The notes beneath the pieces were generated by a model. That model was not told where the DNA came from and did not search any database. It saw nothing but the letters and a program-made list of their open reading frames with translations. The translations under genes and the position numbers were made by a program. Below are positions 5,887 through 9,741 of a stretch of 9,741 bases of DNA, piece by piece. The number at the start of each line of letters is the position of its first letter. Positions within the stretch are counted from its first letter, which is position 1. The stretch is from Chloroflexota bacterium (lineage in GTDB: Bacteria; Chloroflexota; UBA6077; CF-72), in the NCBI GenBank assembly GCA_019242065.1, contig JAFAWJ010000680.1, positions 1-9,741 on the forward strand, in the 5' to 3' direction.

Positions 5887-6831
5887 TCAGGCCAGGGGCC
5901 GCGCCTTCGAGCCGGGTCCGCCGCCGGTGTTGGCGCGGATGTCCGCCGCGGTCACCTCGTCGACGCCTCGCGGCCAGCGACGCTTCAAGGGATCCACAAT
6001 GTCGAACGACAGGCGGCCGATCTTGCTGATCTCCATGTCGACGTGGTCGCCGTCCTGCAGCGCCCCGAGCCCCTGGTGGTTGGTGCCCATAAACAGCACA
6101 TCACCTGGCTGCACGGGCGTCAGTGCCGTGGCCCAGGCGATCGACTCCGCGATACTGTGCGCCAGGTCGCTGGTGTTGTAATTCGGACGCAGCTCACCGC
6201 TGACCCAGAGCTTCACATCCAGGTTCTGCGGATCGCCGATTTCGTCGCGAGTGGTGATGCAGGGTCCCAGTGGCGAAAAGCCGTTGTACGACTTGTGTGC
6301 TGAGACGGGCATGTGGTCGCGGTCGATGCCCCCGCCTCCCCCTGGCGGTCGTGGCATGCGCGCCGAGACGTCGACGCCACACGTGAAACCGAACACGTAG
6401 TCCATCGCCTGCGCTTCGGGGATATGGTCCCCGGCTTTGCCAAACACCACCACCAGTTCGGCCTCGTGGTGAAAGATGTTGGCGTCGACCTCTGCCAGCA
6501 CCACCGTCGCGCCACTGCCGACGATTGAGTCGGTCGACTTGAGAAAACCCCACATCGGCGACGGCTCGCGGTGTCCGTTCTCGCGGTAGTTGCCGCCCAT
6601 CGCCAGGACGCGGGCGCGCGGGACCGGCGCCTTCAGGGTCACCGACTCGACCGGCAGCGCGGCATCTTCCTGCGCCATTGTCGTCAGGCGCGGCTGCAGT
6701 TCGTCGAAGCGCTCGATGATGGCCCGCATGCCATCCTGGCCCCCGAACGGCAGCACGACCTTGCTCACGTCGACGATCCCGCGCTGAGTCCAGACGCCGG
6801 GGCGTCCTTCGTTGAACACGACAAGTTTCAT
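5887..6831 (-). CDS. Fumarylacetoacetate hydrolase (FAH) family protein, 314 aa
   Basis: FAH-fold enzymes are cytosolic metal-dependent hydrolases, decarboxylases or hydratases acting on 2-oxo acids made during aromatic or sugar-acid breakdown. The N-terminal segment MKLVVFNEGRPGVW (1-14) is followed by LAMGGNYRENGHRE (76-89), the metal-ligand motif HHEAELVVVFGK (121-132, E123 and E125), the third ligand D154 in CGVDVSAR, a conserved K180, and GFSPLGPC (184-191). The usual GTPSGVG loop is replaced by GTNHQGLGAL (249-258), marking a divergent subgroup. A glycine run at 164-168 and a 35-residue basic tail after DIVDPLKRRW (277-286) are also notable. I chose the ATG at 6831 because the longer open frame up to 6978 lies on the divergent DUF5996 gene and lacks family residues. 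The ribosome site is weak. The stop is 14 bp from that of the convergent GTPase. The exact reaction cannot be assigned. Confidence 0.85.
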   Translation of the reverse strand: MKLVVFNEGRPGVWTQRGIVDVSKVVLPFGGQDGMRAIIERFDELQPRLTTMAQEDAALPVESVTLKAPVPRARVLAMGGNYRENGHREPSPMWGFLKSTDSIVGSGATVVLAEVDANIFHHEAELVVVFGKAGDHIPEAQAMDYVFGFTCGVDVSARMPRPPGGGGGIDRDHMPVSAHKSYNGFSPLGPCITTRDEIGDPQNLDVKLWVSGELRPNYNTSDLAHSIAESIAWATALTPVQPGDVLFMGTNHQGLGALQDGDHVDMEISKIGRLSFDIVDPLKRRWPRGVDEVTAADIRANTGGGPGSKARPLA

Positions 6832-6847
6832 AAGCTCGTGCTGCCAT

Positions 6848-6878
6848 TGTGCATCGTCGCGTGGAACACTGATGCACA
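6848..6878. promoter_or_regulatory. 8-bp inverted repeat spanning the DUF5996 start codon
   Basis: TGTGCATC (6848-6855) and GATGCACA (6871-6878) are exact reverse complements separated by 15 nt, so the half-site centres are 23 bp apart, close to two DNA turns. It lies in the 40-bp gap between the FAH-family gene and the DUF5996 gene. The right arm includes the ATG at 6872 and the centre holds the weak ribosome site GTGGAA. It may be an operator shared by both genes or an RNA hairpin over the start. Confidence 0.35.
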
Positions 6879-7843
6879 TGTCTGCCACACCCGATTCAAC
6901 GACTGCCTGGCCCACCCTGCCGGAGTCCTGGCCAGCGACGCGGGCGACCCTGCACATGTGGACCCAGATCGTCGGCAAAGTGCGTCTGGCGCTCAGCCCG
7001 TGGCAAAACCACTACTGGCACTCGACGCTGTACGTGACGCCGCGCGGACTGACCACCTCGGCCATCCCGTACGGCGACGGCATCTTTCAGTTGGAGTTCG
7101 ATTTCCTCGAGCACCGCCTGCGCCTGGAGTCCAGCTGGGGACACCGCGCGTCACTCGCGTTGGAGCCCCGCAGCGTGGCGGACTTCTACGCGGAGGTCCT
7201 GGCGGCACTCCGCGCGGCCGGTATTTCGGTGTCGATCTGGACACATCCGGTCGAGGTGCCCGATCCGATTCCGTTCGAGGAGGACCAGGTGCATGCGGCG
7301 TATGATCCGCCCGCGGCGCGCGCGTTCTGGGACGTGCTTATCCAGGCCGACCTGGTGTTCAGCCGCTTTCGTGGCAAGTTCCTGGGCAAATCCAGTCCGG
7401 TCCACTTCTTCTGGGGTAGCTTCGACCTGGCGGTCACGCGGTTTTCCGGGCGGCGCGCACCCATGTGGTCCGGGCCGGCGCTGAACGTCAATCCGCACGT
7501 GATGCACGCGTCGTATTCGCACGAGCTGAGCAGCGCCGGCTTCTGGCCTGGCGACGGGACCAACGCGTCCATCTTTTACAGCTATGCGGTGCCGGCTCCG
7601 CACGGGTACGCGGATGCGGTTGCCGCGCCCACGGGCGCCGCGTATAGCTCCGAGATGGGTGAGTTCATCCTGCCGTACGCCGTGGTGCAATCGGCGACCG
7701 ATCCAGCCGCCGCGGTGTACGAGTTCCTGCAGAGTACGTACGTCGCCGCGGCCGGCCTGGGCGGCTGGGACCGGGCGCTGCTGGAGGAAATGCCCCTGTG
7801 TCAGTGCGATCTCGAGGGTCGTTCGCATCCCGTCGAACCGTGA
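6872..7843 (+). CDS. DUF5996 family protein of unknown function, 323 aa
   Basis: The protein matches the DUF5996 family from recognition of its conserved blocks. These are TLHMWTQIVGKVRLALSP (26-43), WHSTLYVTPRGLTTSAIPYG (49-68), FQLEFDFLEHRL (72-83), HFFWGSFDLAVTRFSGRRAP (178-197), SYSHELSSAGFWPGDG (214-229), AYSSEMGEFILPY (257-269) and FLQSTYVAAAGLGGWD (285-300). No biochemical function is known to me. The many conserved Trp, His and Asp residues suggest a soluble enzyme or binding protein; there is no signal peptide or membrane segment. The start may be the ATG at 6872 or the one at 6878: the weak ribosome site at 6861-6866 is 5 nt from the first and 11 nt from the second. Sequence between 6812 and 6872 is in frame but lies on the divergent FAH gene. 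Its 3' end is 6 bp from that of the UspA-like gene. Confidence 0.82.
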   Translation: MHMSATPDSTTAWPTLPESWPATRATLHMWTQIVGKVRLALSPWQNHYWHSTLYVTPRGLTTSAIPYGDGIFQLEFDFLEHRLRLESSWGHRASLALEPRSVADFYAEVLAALRAAGISVSIWTHPVEVPDPIPFEEDQVHAAYDPPAARAFWDVLIQADLVFSRFRGKFLGKSSPVHFFWGSFDLAVTRFSGRRAPMWSGPALNVNPHVMHASYSHELSSAGFWPGDGTNASIFYSYAVPAPHGYADAVAAPTGAAYSSEMGEFILPYAVVQSATDPAAAVYEFLQSTYVAAAGLGGWDRALLEEMPLCQCDLEGRSHPVEP

Positions 7844-7849
7844 GTGCCC

Positions 7850-8326
7850 TTAGCCGCGGATAAGCAGGACGGGACACGGTGCGTGGTCCACCACGAAGCG
7901 CGCCGTATGCCCCACCGAGCGGGGGCCGGGCTCGGGTCGCGGCTGGCGGCTGGCCTGGAGCACCAGCAGGTCGGCCGACCAGTCGATCGCGGCGGCGCAG
8001 ATCTCGCGACCGGGCTCGCCCACGCGCACCAGGCCAGGGTCGCTCGCGAGTTGGAGTTCGGCCAAGGCCGCCGCCGCGGCCGCCAGCACGACGTTGGCGT
8101 GTTCGCGACCAGCGTCCTCGATGGTGGCGCGCATATGCGGTGGCAGCCGTCCCGCGCCGGGCATCCCGTGGCGCAGCGCCCCCAGGTCGAGTCGCGCGCG
8201 CGTGCCGATCACGTGCAACGCACCCCAGTGGGCTGGCCTGCCAACCAGAGGCGCGGCGGCCGCGAGCAACTGCCGCGCCGAATTGCCGTCGACACACACC
8301 AGCACGCGCGGCCTATCAGCGGCCAC
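7850..8326 (-). CDS. Universal stress protein (UspA-like), 158 aa
   Basis: This is a small cytoplasmic alpha/beta protein of the UspA superfamily. It begins with the beta strand RVLVCVDGN (7-15), which places the nucleotide-binding Asp at D13. A central strand ALHVIG (36-41) follows, then VRVGEPGREICAAAIDWSAD (100-119) and DLLVLQAS (119-126). The end, TARFVVDHAPCPVLLIR (141-157), is the classic USP terminus. The ATP-binding loop normally reads G-2x-G-9x-G-S/T. Here it is a Pro/Arg-rich stretch (127-140) with only the last Gly kept, so nucleotide binding may be weak or lost. The start is a GTG at 8326 that overlaps the end of the permease gene by 11 bp, with the strong ribosome site GGGAGGT 10 nt upstream. 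Co-expression with the permease is therefore likely. Its role is inferred from family only. Confidence 0.8.
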   Translation of the reverse strand: MAADRPRVLVCVDGNSARQLLAAAAPLVGRPAHWGALHVIGTRARLDLGALRHGMPGAGRLPPHMRATIEDAGREHANVVLAAAAAALAELQLASDPGLVRVGEPGREICAAAIDWSADLLVLQASRQPRPEPGPRSVGHTARFVVDHAPCPVLLIRG

Positions 8327-9596
8327 TGCTCAGCGCACCTCCCACGAGCCTGAGCGCCGCGGCGGCCAATACCAGCGCCGGCAGCGTGACCAGACACCCG
8401 ACGCGTAGGTACTCCAGCGCCGAGACCTCCAGTCCACGCCGTCGCAAGAGCAGGAGCCACAGCATCGTCGCCAACGAGCCGATCGTCGTCAGGTTCGGTC
8501 CCAGGTCCACGCCCACAATCACCGCCGCGATCAGATTGCTGCGATCCGCGGACGCTGGCAAGAGGCTCAGCGCCGTGGCGGCGACCAGCGCGCCGGGCAG
8601 ATTGTTGACCAGGTTGGCCAGCAGTGCCATGCCGGCCACCACGACAGGCACGCCCGTCGGTCCCAGACTCGCCGCCGAATCGATGGCGCCGACCAGCGGC
8701 GTGAAGAGCCCCGCCTGATCCGCGCCGCCGACGAGCAGCAGCAAGCCAACCACCACGCCGAGCAGTCCCCACGGCACGTCACGCAGCAACTGGCGTGGCG
8801 CCCAACCGGCCACCCGTGCGTCGAGTACGACGATCAGGGCCGCGCCGACGATCGCCACACGGCCAAGCGGCCAGCCAGCGGCCGCCCCCACCACGTACAT
8901 CGCGCCGAGTGCTCCCACGCCGATCAGACTGGCGCGCGTACGCGACGTCAAGCCGAGCCCAGACGCGGGCAGGTCGGCGTACGCGGGTCGGAGGTCGTCA
9001 CGAAACACCCACATGAGTCCGAGCAGGGTCGCGCCGAGCGCCAGCACCGAAGGGAGCAGCAGGCGGACGACGAACGCCTCGAAACTGAGCGGCGTGCGCG
9101 CCAGGATCAGCAGGTTGGCCGGATTGGAGACGGGCAGGACGAACGAGGCCGCATTGGCCACCAGCGCGCACGCGAAGACGTAGGGGCGTGGGTTCAGGCC
9201 CAGACGCGTGGCCGCCGCGAAGGCGACCGGCGTCAACAGCAACGCGGTTGCATCGTTGGATAGCACCACCGTCACCACCACGCCGATGGCAAACACCGCG
9301 ACCAGCAAGCGTCGCTGGTTGCCGTGAGCCGCTCGTCCGGCCAGGTGGGCGGTCGCCTGAAACAGGCCGGCGTGGTCGGCGGTGGTCGAGGCGATGCCGA
9401 GCCCGACGAAAAACAGCAACACGTCGGCGGAGTCGGCCAGCTGGCCAAGCGCCTGTTGCGGCGTCCAGACTCCGAGCGCGAGCATGAGCAATCCACCGCC
9501 CAGCGCGGAGGCCCAGTCGGGGACGCGCCGCGGCCGGAACAGCAGCAGCCCGAGGCTCCCGGCGAACAACACCCCGGCGGTGAGCGGCTCGGGCAC
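8316..9596 (-). CDS. ArsB/NhaD-type anion permease (arsenite-pump-like), 426 aa
   Basis: This is an inner-membrane transporter of the ion transporter superfamily, with about 10-12 hydrophobic segments spread from residue 7 to 415. Typical paired re-entrant motifs are visible: SNDATALLLTPVAF (113-126) with SNPANLL (157-163) in the first half, and NLVNNLPGALVAA (328-340) with DLGPNLTTIGSLATMLW (364-380) in the second. The last closely resembles the ArsB signature. Length agrees with ArsB (about 430). No arsR, arsC or arsA lies nearby, so arsenite export is not shown, and other anions or Na+/H+ exchange are possible. The start is a GTG at 9596, because an in-frame stop lies directly before it. 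No Shine-Dalgarno is visible upstream, so it may be weakly initiated or leaderless. The UspA-like gene overlaps its 3' end. It is divergent from the enolase-superfamily gene across a 42-bp gap in which I see no clear promoter. Confidence 0.84.
   Translation of the reverse strand: MPEPLTAGVLFAGSLGLLLFRPRRVPDWASALGGGLLMLALGVWTPQQALGQLADSADVLLFFVGLGIASTTADHAGLFQATAHLAGRAAHGNQRRLLVAVFAIGVVVTVVLSNDATALLLTPVAFAAATRLGLNPRPYVFACALVANAASFVLPVSNPANLLILARTPLSFEAFVVRLLLPSVLALGATLLGLMWVFRDDLRPAYADLPASGLGLTSRTRASLIGVGALGAMYVVGAAAGWPLGRVAIVGAALIVVLDARVAGWAPRQLLRDVPWGLLGVVVGLLLLVGGADQAGLFTPLVGAIDSAASLGPTGVPVVVAGMALLANLVNNLPGALVAATALSLLPASADRSNLIAAVIVGVDLGPNLTTIGSLATMLWLLLLRRRGLEVSALEYLRVGCLVTLPALVLAAAALRLVGGALSSGR
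8337..8343 (-). promoter_or_regulatory. Strong ribosome binding site of the UspA-like gene
   Basis: On the minus strand this reads GGGAGGT, 10 nt before the GTG at 8326. It lies inside the last codons of the permease gene. It supports the GTG start and independent ribosome loading in addition to coupling. Confidence 0.6.
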
Positions 9597-9638
9597 TCAT
9601 GTGACTATGGCATGCGCTAGCATCCCCGCGGACAGCAG

Positions 9639-9741
9639 ATGCGAATCAGTCGAGTTCAGGCATTCCTGTGCGATGCAGGCTGGCGACCGTGGACGTTCGT
9701 CAAAGTCGAAACCGACGATGGACTCGTCGGCTGGGGTGAGT
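9639..9741 (+). CDS. Enolase-superfamily enzyme (mandelate racemase/muconate lactonizing type), N-terminus only
   Basis: The 34 codons visible at the window edge translate to MRISRVQAFLCDAGWRPWTF followed by VKVETDDGLVGWGE. This is the first beta strand and capping-domain start of mandelate racemase/muconate lactonizing enzymes, where FVKVETDDGLVGWGE is highly recognisable. The DAGWRPW segment forms part of the 20s-type loop that covers the active site, and a similar one occurs in galactonate-dehydratase-like members. Catalytic residues and metal ligands lie outside the window, so the substrate (a sugar acid or other carboxylate) cannot be named. The ATG at 9639 has only a weak ribosome site (GCGGAC). 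The gene is divergent from the ArsB-like permease. Confidence 0.75.
   Translation, partial: MRISRVQAFLCDAGWRPWTFVKVETDDGLVGWGE

Noticed and set aside
6571..7305. Open frame of 244 codons on the plus strand
   Set aside because: It is antisense to the FAH-family gene and then out of frame inside the DUF5996 gene, with no recognisable protein features.
8316..9596. Arsenic resistance operon
   Set aside because: The permease looks ArsB-like, but no arsR, arsC, arsA or arsD gene is in the window and the partner is a stress protein, so a specific arsenic role is not supported.
1..9741. tRNA or rRNA genes, CRISPR array, insertion sequence, prophage or antiphage system
   Set aside because: No spaced direct repeats, transposase, integrase, tRNA-like cloverleaf or defence domains were seen in the sequence or the translations.

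Overview
This is a GC-rich (roughly two-thirds G+C by eye), gene-dense bacterial chromosomal segment with no RNA genes, CRISPR array, insertion sequence or phage genes visible. The mix of genes (a luciferase-like flavin oxidoreductase, a stand-alone MetE-type protein, a fumarylacetoacetate-hydrolase-fold enzyme, an enolase-superfamily enzyme, a DUF5996 protein and a DRG-type GTPase with a TGS domain) is what I would expect from an uncultured soil or aquatic Chloroflexota-like bacterium. That assignment is inference from gene content only.

Layout. The window opens in the C-terminal part of a TetR-type regulator (+, to 463), whose 3' end overlaps a convergent pair of genes on the minus strand: a luciferase-like oxidoreductase (2911-1853) followed two bases later by a GT4-like glycosyltransferase (1850-411). 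A 60-bp gap separates the oxidoreductase from a divergent MetE-like zinc methyltransferase (2972-4132, +). Next comes a decayed FAD-dependent monooxygenase on the minus strand (4696-4144). It survives as three pieces in three frames, with the middle of the protein deleted. Upstream of the next gene lies a leader of about 150 nt with three hairpins, the last of which covers the ribosome binding site of a DRG/OBG-type GTPase (4940-5872, +). Convergent to it is a fumarylacetoacetate hydrolase family gene (6831-5887, -), divergent from a DUF5996 gene (6872-7843, +). A 40-bp gap between those two holds an 8-bp inverted repeat that reaches the DUF5996 start codon. An ArsB-like permease and an overlapping UspA-like gene follow on the minus strand (9596-8316 and 8326-7850). 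The last 103 bases hold the start of a mandelate racemase/muconate lactonizing enzyme family gene (+).

How the genes may work together. Transcription units are short and alternate in direction. Two are clearly coupled pairs: oxidoreductase plus glycosyltransferase, and permease plus stress protein. The flavin oxidoreductase, MetE-like enzyme, FAH-fold enzyme, enolase-superfamily enzyme and monooxygenase relic look like a scattered repertoire for breaking down small organic molecules rather than one pathway. The most unusual items are the structured leader in front of the DRG-like GTPase, the multi-frame monooxygenase relic, and the inverted repeats in the two divergent intergenic gaps.
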